Numbered from the stretch's first letter, positions 7,919-16,387 are shown. The stretch is DNA of 21,832 bases from Patescibacteria group bacterium UBA6130 (GCA_002428285.1 DIVO01000057.1:1-21832); one strand, 5' to 3'. Program-made: numbers and translations. Notes: a model not told the origin generated them from the sequence alone.

Positions 7919-9042
7919 AAATTGCCATTGACGGCAATGAAGCCAATATCTCAAAAAGGGTAGGGGTAAATCAATTTGCCTATGAAGTAATTTGGGGGAT
8001 TTACAATCTTATTGATCAAGATAAATATGAAAAGCATAATTTTGAAATATTTTTACACAACCAACCGCAAACAGATCTTCCACCCGAATGTGATTGGTGG
8101 AAATATAAAGTTTTCGGTCCAAATAAGTTTTGGACTCTAACAGGACTGCCAGCTAAATTATTTAGAGAAAAAAATAATATTGATGTTTTTTACTCTCCAT
8201 CCCACTATGGTCCTGCTATTTCACCTGTTCCTTTTGTTTGTTCAATAATGGATTTGGGGTTTTTAAAATGGTCTGAGCAATTTACCAAAAAAGACTTCTA
8301 CCAGTTAAAATATTGGACAAAATGGTCTGTGAAAAGAGCTAAAAAAATAATAGCTATCTCAGAATTTACCAAAAAAGATATTGTCAATAAATATTTTGTT
8401 AATCCTTCCAGAATTACTGTTGCTTATCCCGGTTATAAAAAATCAAATATCATTAATAACGAAAACATAACCATCAATATAATCAAGAAAAAATACGGGA
8501 TTAAGAAACCCTATATTCTCTATTTGGGCACATTAAAGCCAAGTAAAAACATTGAGGGTTTGATTAAAGCCTATTTACATTTACCGGCAATTATAGAAAA
8601 ATACAATTTAGTTATAGTGGGTAAAAAAGGCTGGCTTTTTGAAAGTATTTTTAGCTTAGTTAAAAAACTTAATCTTGAGAATGAAGTTATTTTTACTGAT
8701 TTTATTCCAGATGAAGAAACCGATTTATTTGTAAAAGGAGCAAGTGTTTTTGTTATGCCTTCCTTCTGGGAAGGATTTGGTATTCCTGCTCTGGAAGCCA
8801 TGGATGCCGGAACTCCATTAGTTTGCTCAAACCAAGGATCATTGCCTGAAATCATAAAAGGGTCAGGGCTTCTTGTTGACCCCTATAAACCAGAGGATAT
8901 CGCCAAAGGAGTTGAAAAAATTCTAAACGATAAAAAACTAAGAGAAAATTTAGTTAAAAAAGGCAGGAACAGAGCAAAAGACTTTTCCTGGGAAAGATGT
9001 AGTAGAATAATCTTAGATACGCTTTGCCAAGTCAAAAATTAA
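7915..9042 (+). CDS. Glycosyltransferase family 4, mannosyltransferase-like (tandem paralogue)
   Basis: Second member of a tandem GT4 pair. N-domain: MKIAIDGNEANISKRVGVNQFAYEV with a Gly-Val-Asn loop, DVFYSPSHYGP (90-100), CSIMDLGFLKWSEQF, and KKIIAISEFTKKDI. C-domain: ILYLGTLKPSKNIEGLIKAY (K211), LVIVGKKGW, and the EX7E motif in WEGFGIPALEAM (E286, E294), then CSNQGSLPEIIKGSGLLVDP. The C-terminus carries FSWERCS, matching the neighbouring GT4. It starts by ATGA overlap, with AAAGGG at 7905-7910 as a possible ribosome-binding site. A 24-bp gap follows, one of only two gaps over 20 bp in the rightward operon. It probably arose by duplication of the same ancestor as its upstream neighbour, but the N-domains have diverged, so the acceptors likely differ. 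Confidence 0.92.
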   Translation: MKIAIDGNEANISKRVGVNQFAYEVIWGIYNLIDQDKYEKHNFEIFLHNQPQTDLPPECDWWKYKVFGPNKFWTLTGLPAKLFREKNNIDVFYSPSHYGPAISPVPFVCSIMDLGFLKWSEQFTKKDFYQLKYWTKWSVKRAKKIIAISEFTKKDIVNKYFVNPSRITVAYPGYKKSNIINNENITINIIKKKYGIKKPYILYLGTLKPSKNIEGLIKAYLHLPAIIEKYNLVIVGKKGWLFESIFSLVKKLNLENEVIFTDFIPDEETDLFVKGASVFVMPSFWEGFGIPALEAMDAGTPLVCSNQGSLPEIIKGSGLLVDPYKPEDIAKGVEKILNDKKLRENLVKKGRNRAKDFSWERCSRIILDTLCQVKN

Positions 9043-9066
9043 TCATTTTTATTTTGCCATTAAACT

Positions 9067-9711
9067 ATGAACATATCAGACAATATTGCAATAAAACCAG
9101 ATAAATTAGAATTAAATTTTTACAACAAAGACGGTAAAAAAATAAGTTCGCAACAAGCCGGAAGAAAGGTTATTAACAGAATAAAAAGTTGGATGGCAGA
9201 TTTTTGGTTGATGATTTTAAACCATGTAACATGGTGTCCATTGTGGCTAGTCAGGAAGTTTTTCTTTACTGTTTCAGGGGTAAGAATTGACAAAAATGCA
9301 AAAATACATATTGGCTGCTGGTTCTTTGAACCCAAAAATATCCAAATCGGCCAAGGAAGCCTGATTGGATACAGAACTTTTCTCGATGGACGTGATAAGT
9401 TAATAATAGGCAAACAAGTTGATATCGCTTCAGAGGTGATGATTTACAATTCAGAACACGATCTTTCATCCGACACCATGAAAGCCACCACCGATAAAGT
9501 AGAGATTGGCGATTATGTATTTATTGGTCCCAGAGCAATTATTCTTCCAGGAGTAAAAATTGGCAAAGGTGCAGTTGTTGCAGCAGGTGCAGTTGTAACA
9601 AAAGACATTCCAGAAAAAACAATTGTTGGAGGTATTCCCGCTAAAGTAATAGGGGAGAGGAAAATAAAAAATCTTAACTATAATCTTGGCAGAAGCAGAT
9701 TATTCCAATGA
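9067..9711 (+). CDS. Hexapeptide-repeat (LbH) O-acyltransferase, WcaF/maltose acetyltransferase-like
   Basis: Probably acetylates a sugar hydroxyl of the glycan, using acetyl-CoA by family precedent. The left-handed beta-helix runs from about 72 to 196, seen as repeating hexads (IDKNAKIHIG, IQIGQGSLIG, VEIGDYVFIG, VKIGKGAVVAAGAVV). The catalytic His is H131 in YNSEHDLSSD. The usual PGG-type turn appears as VGGIPAKVIG (187-196). The first ~45 residues are a polar extension not typical of short maltose acetyltransferases. They are followed by a Trp/Phe-rich amphipathic segment (42-69, WMADFWLMILNHVTW onward) that could dock on the membrane, as in exopolysaccharide acetyltransferases. It starts 24 bp after the preceding stop and overlaps the next gene as ATGA. 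Decoration of a lipid-linked intermediate fits the location; the acyl group is unknown. Confidence 0.88.
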   Translation: MNISDNIAIKPDKLELNFYNKDGKKISSQQAGRKVINRIKSWMADFWLMILNHVTWCPLWLVRKFFFTVSGVRIDKNAKIHIGCWFFEPKNIQIGQGSLIGYRTFLDGRDKLIIGKQVDIASEVMIYNSEHDLSSDTMKATTDKVEIGDYVFIGPRAIILPGVKIGKGAVVAAGAVVTKDIPEKTIVGGIPAKVIGERKIKNLNYNLGRSRLFQ

Positions 9712-10298
9712 AAAAAAGTTTATTAATCTGGTTAGTTTTAGGTTTATTATTTACATTATACTTAATAATTCCTGAGCCGCAGCTGCCTCCAAAAGATCTG
9801 CCTGATAGCCCCAAGTCTAATCTCAATGACGACACTCGGCACATGGAAGATGTCATTGCCTATTACACAAACAGATATCGGGCAGAAGTAATGCCTTATT
9901 ACCTTGATCAAATGGATAACTCTCCTTTTTTAAACTTTGCTTTACCCAATATTGTAATCAATCACCCCCCTGAATTTGCCGAAACAGTTTTCTTCGACAC
10001 TAAACAAAGCTACTACCTTGAAGAAATTGTCCATCCTTTTAAATCAACTCTTTTTGTAAACGGGTATGAATGGGAAAATGATGTTTTTACTTCTAAATCA
10101 AGCAGAAGACAATATGTTCAAGAATTTGAAGGAGTTGTTTATAACTCCAAAGTCACACTTAGATGGATTAACAGCAACCCATTAATAAGAATTGCAATCT
10201 TTTGGGCAGCTTGGGGTATTCTTTTGACTACAGTGAAAATGCTTATTGCAGAAATATCCTATTTTTTCAGATTTATAAAAAATAATGTTATCAAGTAA
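9708..10298 (+). CDS. Two-helix membrane protein with an outside domain, not recognised
   Basis: No function recognised. The 196 residues have a hydrophobic N-terminal helix at about 5-21, a Pro-rich spacer (PEPQLPPKDLPDSP, 22-35), a soluble domain of about 40-155, and a second helix at about 160-182 with a short basic tail. By the positive-inside rule both ends are probably cytosolic and the domain outside. The domain has several motif-like stretches: MEDVIAYYTNRYRAE (46-60), NFALPNIVINHPPEFAE (76-92), YYLEEIVHPFKSTLFVNGYEWE (102-123) and VVYNSKVTLRW (143-153). It looks like a folded, probably conserved domain rather than a random frame. It begins as ATGA with the acyltransferase and overlaps the GT2 gene by 14 bp, so it is firmly inside the operon. 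A membrane partner of polymerisation or export is possible. Confidence 0.75.
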   Translation: MKKSLLIWLVLGLLFTLYLIIPEPQLPPKDLPDSPKSNLNDDTRHMEDVIAYYTNRYRAEVMPYYLDQMDNSPFLNFALPNIVINHPPEFAETVFFDTKQSYYLEEIVHPFKSTLFVNGYEWENDVFTSKSSRRQYVQEFEGVVYNSKVTLRWINSNPLIRIAIFWAAWGILLTTVKMLIAEISYFFRFIKNNVIK

Positions 10299-11232
10299 AA
10301 CTATTCTTACCATTGCCATTGTCAACTACAACACCAAAGACTTACTAAAACAATGCCTTGATTCCTTAAAAAAGAATGAAAAGCGGTTGGTTTTTGATAA
10401 AAAAAGAATTGACACCAACAACGAAGAACTTGTTTCAACAGAAATTATTATTGTTGATAATGCATCACAAGATGGTTCGCTGGAATATCTTAAAAAATTA
10501 AAAAGCACAAATAAATTTCCTAATTTAAGTTTAATTTTAAACAAAAAAAATGTGGGTTTTGGACAGGCAAACAACCAAGCTATGGACAAAGCAAAAGGAG
10601 AATATATTTTTCTTCTCAATTCAGACACTATTATTAAGGAATCTGCTATCAGCCAGCTATTATTCTGGCTTTCAAGTCATCCTGAATTCCAGGCAGTAGG
10701 ATGTAAACTTGTTAATTCCGATTCATCCACTCAGCCCTCAGTGGGATACTTCCCAACAATTTCCAGAGTATTCGAAATGATGTTTATAGACCGGCTAAAA
10801 GGAACTATGAGATCGATGTTTTCTCCAAAAGAAATTCAAGAAGTTGATTGGATTATGGGGGCAGCTATGATGGTTAGAAAATTCGTTTACCAAGAAACCG
10901 GAGGCTTTGATCCAAAAATATTTATGTACATGGAAGAGGTTGAGTGGTGCTATAGAATGAAAAAACTTGGATATAAAATAGCATTCTATCCTTTTGCGAA
11001 AATTTTTCATCTCGGAGGAGGAAGTTCGAAAGGAGACAGAACCAATCCGATAATTAATATTTACAAAGGGATTATTTATTTTTACAAAAAACATCATAAT
11101 CAAGTTAAATTAGCTATAATTAAACTTATTCTTTTATCTAAATCTTTATTTGCTTTAATTATAGGCTTATTAAAAAACGATAAATATCTTAAAAAAACTT
11201 ATTTCTCTGCCTTAAAAATATCAGTATCATGA
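10285..11232 (+). CDS. Glycosyltransferase family 2 (rhamnosyltransferase/WbbL-like)
   Basis: Cytosolic GT-A enzyme. Motifs in order: LTIAIVNYNT (8-17), EIIIVDNASQDGSLEYL (D58), NKKNVGFGQANNQAM (86-100), YIFLLNSDT (DxD at N112-S-D114), WIMGAAMMVRK (189-199), and GGFDPKIFMYMEEVEWCYR. In the last one E217-E218 replaces the more usual Glu-Asp. H242 lies in IFHLGGGSS. Residues 30-52 are a charged insertion between the first two strands not seen in the other two GT2 proteins here. A hydrophobic C-terminal stretch at about 278-296 may tether it to the membrane. It starts 14 bp inside the preceding gene and ends in an ATGA overlap with the polymerase gene. The sugar is unknown. Confidence 0.92.
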   Translation: MLSSKTILTIAIVNYNTKDLLKQCLDSLKKNEKRLVFDKKRIDTNNEELVSTEIIIVDNASQDGSLEYLKKLKSTNKFPNLSLILNKKNVGFGQANNQAMDKAKGEYIFLLNSDTIIKESAISQLLFWLSSHPEFQAVGCKLVNSDSSTQPSVGYFPTISRVFEMMFIDRLKGTMRSMFSPKEIQEVDWIMGAAMMVRKFVYQETGGFDPKIFMYMEEVEWCYRMKKLGYKIAFYPFAKIFHLGGGSSKGDRTNPIINIYKGIIYFYKKHHNQVKLAIIKLILLSKSLFALIIGLLKNDKYLKKTYFSALKISVS

Positions 11233-12737
11233 AAAACATTTTATCTATAAAAAAGGTGAGTCTGTTATCTCCAATTCTTTTGGTTCTTTTAATTGCTATT
11301 CCTCTATACCCCAAATTTCCTTTCCAAAATGTCGAAAATACTTATGTGGCAATTAGAATAGAAGATTTCTTGGTTGCTGCCTGTTTATTCGTGTGGGGTT
11401 TATATCAGTTTAAAAATGGTTTTCCTGTTTTAAAACTTAAAATCACTAAGATTTTTCTCATCTATTGGGCAGCAGGCTTAATTTCTGTTTTATCCGCAAT
11501 CTTTATTTCTAACATTATTGATCCAAAATTAGCTCTGCTTCACTATGTTAGAAGAATTGAATATATGAGTTTATTCTTTGTGGCATACGATGCTATGAAA
11601 AAATTGAAATTAAGAGAGGTTGCCATAACCATTAGTTTCACCTCTTTATTAATATTTCTCTATGCCATGGGTCAAAAATATTATGACTTCCCTGTGGTTT
11701 CCACAATGAATGAAGAGTTTTCCAAAGGACAATTATTGATTTTGGATAAGTGGACAAGAGTAAGTTCTACTTTTGCTGGACATTATGACTTAGCGGTTTG
11801 GAACACACTTGTCCTCTCGATCAGTCCAATTTTTTTGGTAATTTTAAAACATAAATGGGAAAGAATTGTGATTTTACTCACAATGGCAATCAACTTTTAT
11901 TTGTTAATAATGACTGCTTCGAGGGTTTCTTTTGTCGCGTATTTAATAGGAATAACATTAGCTCTTCTGTTGCTTAAAAAATATTTATGGCTACCTCTGG
12001 TGCTGGCAATAAGTATCGCTTTTGGCTTTAGTTCGGCTCAGTTAAGTGTTAGGCTTAAAACCACCATTGATCCAATTTCATCTAAAATTGCAGGCATGGA
12101 AAGCTGGCAAAAAATTGTATTCTTTACCGAACAAAGCAAAGATAAGCTTTTCAAAAAGCCAGCACCAACTCAAACCATTGAACCTATTGTTTCTATCACT
12201 CCATCTCAAGTGGCATTGGATGATAAGACTCCATCAATTCAACCAGAAAAAACAACTCCTACTCCCAAAGAAGGTAGAATAATTTATAAAGATGCTAAAG
12301 GCGGCGCCTGGCCATCTCCCGAAGAGGCAAAATTAGCCGCAGAAAGATCTTCAAGTATTAGATTTGATGTTGAATGGCCACGGGCAATCTCAGCTTTCAA
12401 AAGAAATCCTTTGGTTGGTTCAGGATATTCATTCCTAGGACTAGCAACAGATAATGACTATTTAAGATCACTTGGCGAAGTTGGTATCTTAGGCACACTT
12501 ACTTTTCTTTTAATCCATTTACATCTTATATTAACCTCGATTAAAACCTATCTATCAAAAAACAAGAAGAATTCTATTGTTTCTGCCGGTCTGATAGCTG
12601 GGTTGGTTTCATTTTTGGCCAATGCCATCTTTATAGATGTCTTTGAAGCTTCAAAAGTGGCATTTTATTTCTGGATGATGATGGGTATTTTGTACTACTA
12701 TTCACAAACGAATGAAATTCATGAAAAAAAAGTTTGA
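11229..12737 (+). CDS. O-antigen ligase/polymerase-like membrane protein (Wzy/WaaL family)
   Basis: Polytopic protein with about ten to twelve helices, probably polymerising or ligating undecaprenyl-linked glycan outside the membrane. The family signature lies in the large outside loop and next helix: SSSIRFDVEWPRAISAFKRN (R378, W383), then NPLVGSGYS (393-401), TDNDYLRSLGEVGILG (D408 to G422). An earlier STFAGHYDLA (180-189) and TASRVSFVAYL (229-239) also fit the family. An unusual Pro/Thr-rich segment occupies about 311-350 of the outside loop. Length (502) is slightly above typical because of it. It begins by ATGA overlap with a GT2 gene and ends overlapping the next GT-C gene by 26 bp. Polymerase versus ligase cannot be decided from sequence. 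Confidence 0.88.
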   Translation: MKNILSIKKVSLLSPILLVLLIAIPLYPKFPFQNVENTYVAIRIEDFLVAACLFVWGLYQFKNGFPVLKLKITKIFLIYWAAGLISVLSAIFISNIIDPKLALLHYVRRIEYMSLFFVAYDAMKKLKLREVAITISFTSLLIFLYAMGQKYYDFPVVSTMNEEFSKGQLLILDKWTRVSSTFAGHYDLAVWNTLVLSISPIFLVILKHKWERIVILLTMAINFYLLIMTASRVSFVAYLIGITLALLLLKKYLWLPLVLAISIAFGFSSAQLSVRLKTTIDPISSKIAGMESWQKIVFFTEQSKDKLFKKPAPTQTIEPIVSITPSQVALDDKTPSIQPEKTTPTPKEGRIIYKDAKGGAWPSPEEAKLAAERSSSIRFDVEWPRAISAFKRNPLVGSGYSFLGLATDNDYLRSLGEVGILGTLTFLLIHLHLILTSIKTYLSKNKKNSIVSAGLIAGLVSFLANAIFIDVFEASKVAFYFWMMMGILYYYSQTNEIHEKKV

Positions 12738-14157
12738 AATAATATTTCTTACCCTGCTATTTCTTCTGGCTTTCGGAGTCAGATTGCCTAAAATTAATGA
12801 GCCGATTGCAGATTGGCACTCTTTTAGACAAGCAGACACATCTGCTGTAGCGAGACACTATGTTAAATACGGCTACAACTTATTAATACCCAAATATGAC
12901 GATCTGTCCAGTATCCAGTCGGGAATTGATAATCTCGAAGGATATAGGTTTGTTGAATTTCCTTTTTATAACTTTATGCACGCAATCACTTATGACTTAT
13001 TCAGTTATTTTAGCTTCGAACTATTAAATTTTGAAGGAACCGGCAGATTGGTTAGCATCTTATTTTGGTTAATCGGAGGCATTTATTTGTATATGCTAAT
13101 TAAAAAATTAACGAATATAAAGACAGCTTTTATTTCCTTGTTTTTTTATCTATTTCTACCATTTGGTATTTTTTATTCCAGGACGATCTTACCTGAACCA
13201 ACCATGGTAGGTTTATTGTTAATCAGCTGTTATTATTTTCTTGATTGGACTTCCAACCTAAAGAACCAACAGCTTGCTATAAGTCTGCTGGCAGGAATAT
13301 TGGCCATATTGGTAAAACCATATTCAATTTTTCTCTTGGGACCATTTTATTTCCTGGGCTTTATCAAAAAGAAAAAAATTATTTTAGGTGCTATATTTGC
13401 TGGTTTGTTATTTATTCCATTTATTGTTTGGAGAGAGTGGATGAGTAAATTTCCCTCAGGAATTCCTTCAAACCAATGGCTGTTCAACGCCGGAGGCATG
13501 AGATTTATGCCCGCCTGGTGGAGATGGCTTTTCGGAGAGAGAATTGGGAAACTCATTCTGGGTTACTGGGGAACTGCCTTGCTAATTCCAGGGCTGATAA
13601 AAAAAATAAATAACAAAAATATATATCTTTTCTCTTGGATAGCCGGGATATTTATCTACTTTTCTATTTTTGCAAGAGGAAATATCCAACATGATTATTA
13701 CCAGATTATTACCATTCCTGTACTATCTGTTTTTGCAGGATTTGGAGTGACCAAACTCTTGCCAAAAAAGTACTCATTGGGAAAAATTCACTCATATATC
13801 CTTATCCTTTTTTCTGTCTTATTCTCAATTGCCATGTCCTGGTATCAAATTAAAGAATATTACATTATTAATAACCCAGTCATAATAGAAGCAGGAATGA
13901 AAGCGGATCAGCTCCTTCCAAGAGATGCTAAGGTTATTGCCCCCTATAATGGCGACACTGCCTTCCTTTATCAAACAAACAGAAAAGGATGGCCGGTGGT
14001 TAATACAGATATTGAAAAATTAATTGAACTAGGTGCCGAATATTATGTTTCTGTAAACTATGATCAGACCACCAATCAACTCATCGATCAAAAATACGAA
14101 ATAATAGAGAAAAATGATAAATATATAATTATCGACCTCCGGAAAAAAGGAAATTAA
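12712..14157 (+). CDS. GT-C membrane glycosyltransferase (PMT/ArnT-like), second copy
   Basis: Polytopic enzyme with about nine to eleven helices, expected to transfer a sugar from a polyprenyl-phosphate carrier on the outside face. After the first helix comes DWHSFRQADTSAVARHY with H36, R39 and the acidic D42. Then FVEFPFYNFMHAITYDLF (80-97) carries a second acidic residue (E82), and SRTILPEPTMVG follows further on. The last helix ends at about 388, followed by a roughly 95-residue outside tail (MKADQLLPRDAKVIAPYNGD; NRKGWPVVNTD). It differs from the other GT-C protein in its catalytic region (HSFRQADT instead of WLDEA), so the two probably have different acceptors. ATG at 12712 is annotated; the ATG at 12721 gives a cleaner start (MKKKFEIIF) and is equally possible. 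It ends one base before the next gene. Confidence 0.87.
   Translation: MKFMKKKFEIIFLTLLFLLAFGVRLPKINEPIADWHSFRQADTSAVARHYVKYGYNLLIPKYDDLSSIQSGIDNLEGYRFVEFPFYNFMHAITYDLFSYFSFELLNFEGTGRLVSILFWLIGGIYLYMLIKKLTNIKTAFISLFFYLFLPFGIFYSRTILPEPTMVGLLLISCYYFLDWTSNLKNQQLAISLLAGILAILVKPYSIFLLGPFYFLGFIKKKKIILGAIFAGLLFIPFIVWREWMSKFPSGIPSNQWLFNAGGMRFMPAWWRWLFGERIGKLILGYWGTALLIPGLIKKINNKNIYLFSWIAGIFIYFSIFARGNIQHDYYQIITIPVLSVFAGFGVTKLLPKKYSLGKIHSYILILFSVLFSIAMSWYQIKEYYIINNPVIIEAGMKADQLLPRDAKVIAPYNGDTAFLYQTNRKGWPVVNTDIEKLIELGAEYYVSVNYDQTTNQLIDQKYEIIEKNDKYIIIDLRKKGN
14147..14151 (+). promoter_or_regulatory. Shine-Dalgarno site for the GT4 gene at 14159
   Basis: AAGGA lies seven bases before the ATG at 14159. 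It stands out because most other genes here have no purine-rich site in the normal place; this gene is also not joined to its upstream neighbour by a stop-start overlap. Confidence 0.6.
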
Positions 14158-14158
14158 T

Positions 14159-15370
14159 ATGCAAAAACGAAATAAAATTAGAGTTTTGATGATCACACCA
14201 TATCTGCCATTTCCGCCACTTTCTGGAGGCCAGACAAGATCATTCAATCTAATAAAAAATATTTCAGCTAAGGTTGATATAACTTTAATTTCATTCGCTT
14301 TACCCGATCAAGACAAGAATAAGGCTATGGAAATAGAAAAATATGTCAAAAAACACATAATAATTGAAAGGGGTAAAACCTGGAATCTTAAAAAATTATT
14401 ATTTACCGCTTTTACTTATTATCCTCTTTTAGTTTCGAATTATTTTTCAAAAGAACTCAAAGAAGTGATTAAGAAAGAACTTTTAAATGCCAAATATGAT
14501 CTGATTCACGTGGAGTGTTTTTATCTAATGCCAAATATTCCAAAAACAGATATCCCGGTCCTACTTGTCGATCAAACAATTGAATATGCGGTATATAAGC
14601 ATTTTGTCGAAAGCTTAAGCGGTATAAAAATGTTATTAAAACCAATTCTTTGGCTTGATGTTTTGAAAATAAAGTATTGGGAGCAAAAGTTTTGGAAAAT
14701 AGCAAATACTTTAGTTGCCGTATCCAGAGATGACCAGAAATTAATGAAAACGCTTTCAAAAAGAAAGGTTGATCTGGTCCTAAATGGCGTAAGCGATGAT
14801 TTTTTTAAAGATTTAAATATTAAAAAATATAATATTCCGACAATTCTTTTTGGAATAGCTAATTTTAAATGGATGCAAAATAAAGAAGGTGCAGAAAATC
14901 TTATTAAATTCATCTGGCCAAAAATCAACAAACGGCTCCCAAACTCTCAGCTAATTATTGCCGGAAAATACTCTAAAGAATTTTTAACTTCATCTTTTCC
15001 AAATATTAATACAGATAATATTATCTGCGGACCAGTGGATAATCCCCAGGAAATATATCAGAAATCTTGGGTATTAGTTGCACCGATGGGCAGCGGGGGA
15101 GGCAGCAGAACGAAATTTTTTGAAGCAATGGCAAGCAAGCTTCCGATAATTACAACACCAACAGGAATTGAAGGCATAGAAGCTAAACACGGCGAAAATG
15201 TGCTCATAGCTAATTCCTTTGAACAACTCGTAACCCTGACAATTAAAACGCTGAATAATAAAGAATTGAGAGATAAAATAGGAGAAAATAGCAGAAAACT
15301 AGTGATAAAAAATTATGATTGGAAGAGCAGTGCTAAGCAACTATTAGATATTTATCAGGATACAATTTAA
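14159..15370 (+). CDS. Glycosyltransferase family 4, GGGSR-type
   Basis: Cytosolic GT-B enzyme. N-domain: IRVLMITPYLPFPPLSGGQTRSFNLI (7-32) with the SGG loop, YDLIHVECFYLMPNIP (113-128), LLVDQTIEYAVYKHF and NTLVAVSRDDQKLM. C-domain: ILFGIANFKWMQNKEGAENLIKFIW, LIIAGKYSKEF, and GSGGGSRTKFFEAMASKLPIITT. The first Glu of the usual EX7E motif is replaced by glycine (G314), while the second is kept (E322). This is a recognised variant of GT4 proteins resembling the sugar transferases of exopolysaccharide/exosortase loci, so I do not call it inactive. The start follows a good AAGGA site and lies two bases after the previous stop codon ends. A four-base gap separates it from the next gene. Sugar unknown. 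Confidence 0.9.
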   Translation: MQKRNKIRVLMITPYLPFPPLSGGQTRSFNLIKNISAKVDITLISFALPDQDKNKAMEIEKYVKKHIIIERGKTWNLKKLLFTAFTYYPLLVSNYFSKELKEVIKKELLNAKYDLIHVECFYLMPNIPKTDIPVLLVDQTIEYAVYKHFVESLSGIKMLLKPILWLDVLKIKYWEQKFWKIANTLVAVSRDDQKLMKTLSKRKVDLVLNGVSDDFFKDLNIKKYNIPTILFGIANFKWMQNKEGAENLIKFIWPKINKRLPNSQLIIAGKYSKEFLTSSFPNINTDNIICGPVDNPQEIYQKSWVLVAPMGSGGGSRTKFFEAMASKLPIITTPTGIEGIEAKHGENVLIANSFEQLVTLTIKTLNNKELRDKIGENSRKLVIKNYDWKSSAKQLLDIYQDTI

Positions 15371-15374
15371 TAAT

Positions 15375-16382
15375 ATGAAAGATAATAAATTTATCCATAA
15401 AAATTTAATAAGATCAAGTTCCAAAAAAAAGATTGTCCCAAAAATGGCTAAAGTGCCAAAAAATATTAGATTAACTACAATAATTTTGAATTACAATTCG
15501 GGAACCTATCTAAGGGATTGCCTCATAAGTCTTAAAAAATCTATCTTAAAAAACTCAAGAGTAGAAATGGACCATGAAATTATAGTTGTTGATAATGCTT
15601 CATCGGACGACTCTTTAAAACTTGCCAAAGATGAATTCAAACAGGCTAAATATATTGTCAGTAAAGAAAACAGGGGGTTTTCAGCCGGAAACAACATCGG
15701 AATAAAAAAAGCAAAAAAGAATGACTATATCTTCTTTTTAAACCCTGACACCCTAGTTTTTCCGAAAACCTTAATAACCTTAATCGATTTTCTAACAAAA
15801 AATCCCAAAGTCGGAATGGCAAATTGTAAAGAAGAATTGCCGGACGGCTCAATCTCTGACGCCTGTCATAGAGGTTTTCCCACTCCATGGAGAGCCTTTA
15901 CTCATTTCAGCGGGTTGGAAAAACTTTTTCCTAAATCTAAACTTTTTTCAGGTTATACCCTTGGTTACAAACTTGCATATAAATTTCCCCATGAAATAGA
16001 CAGCGGAAGTGGATCCTGCATGATGGTTAGAGCTAAAGCTGGTAGTCAGATAGAATGGTGGGACGAAGATTATTTTTTTTATGGAGAAGACCTTGACTTT
16101 GCTTATAGATTAAAACAAAAAGGTTGGTTAATATATTTCCTTCCAAATACTAAAATTATTCACTTTCGGGGAATATCTTCTGGAATTAAAAAACATAGCC
16201 AAAAAATCTCAACAGCGAATAGAGAAACAAAAATCAAAACAGCTAAGGCATCAATTCAAGCCATGAAAATTTTTTATAAAAAGCATTATCTTAACTCATA
16301 TCCTCGAATGATAAGCAAATTTGTTTTCTTCGGAATAGATATATTAGAAAAAATGCGGATAGTCCAATTGTATCTTAAGTAA
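15375..16382 (+). CDS. Glycosyltransferase family 2 (rhamnosyltransferase-like)
   Basis: Cytosolic GT-A enzyme. Motifs: LTTIILNYNSGTYLRDCL (33-50), IIVVDNASSDDSL (D73), KENRGFSAGNNIGI (97-110), YIFFLNPDTLVFP with the N123-P-D125 metal motif, IDSGSGSCMMVRA (208-220), and WWDEDYFFYGEDLDFAYRLKQKG with the E238-D239 base motif. H263 lies in KIIHFRG. The first 30 residues are a Lys/Ser-rich extension before the fold begins. The internal ATG at 15444 (MAKVPKNIRL) would remove most of it and is an alternative start; neither has a clear ribosome-binding site. The upstream start is kept because it leaves a four-base gap, in line with the rest of the operon. The following gene starts five bases after the stop. 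Confidence 0.9.
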   Translation: MKDNKFIHKNLIRSSSKKKIVPKMAKVPKNIRLTTIILNYNSGTYLRDCLISLKKSILKNSRVEMDHEIIVVDNASSDDSLKLAKDEFKQAKYIVSKENRGFSAGNNIGIKKAKKNDYIFFLNPDTLVFPKTLITLIDFLTKNPKVGMANCKEELPDGSISDACHRGFPTPWRAFTHFSGLEKLFPKSKLFSGYTLGYKLAYKFPHEIDSGSGSCMMVRAKAGSQIEWWDEDYFFYGEDLDFAYRLKQKGWLIYFLPNTKIIHFRGISSGIKKHSQKISTANRETKIKTAKASIQAMKIFYKKHYLNSYPRMISKFVFFGIDILEKMRIVQLYLK

Positions 16383-16387
16383 ATATT

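Noticed and set aside
9043..9066. Possible promoter before the acyltransferase gene (TATTTT at 9050-9055, eleven bases before ATG)
   Set aside because: Spacing matches the other near-leaderless starts, but TATTTT is a poor -10, the best -35 (TTGCCA) is 20 bases away, and such strings are common in this AT-rich DNA.
10285..10298. Possible frameshift or fusion at the 14-bp overlap of the two-helix protein and the GT2 gene
   Set aside because: Both proteins have natural ends: the first finishes with a basic tail after its helix and the second starts with a canonical GT2 strand.
12046..12282. 78-codon alternative plus-strand frame within the Wzy/WaaL-like gene
   Set aside because: It lies wholly inside a gene with strong family motifs, and has no ribosome-binding site or recognisable domain.
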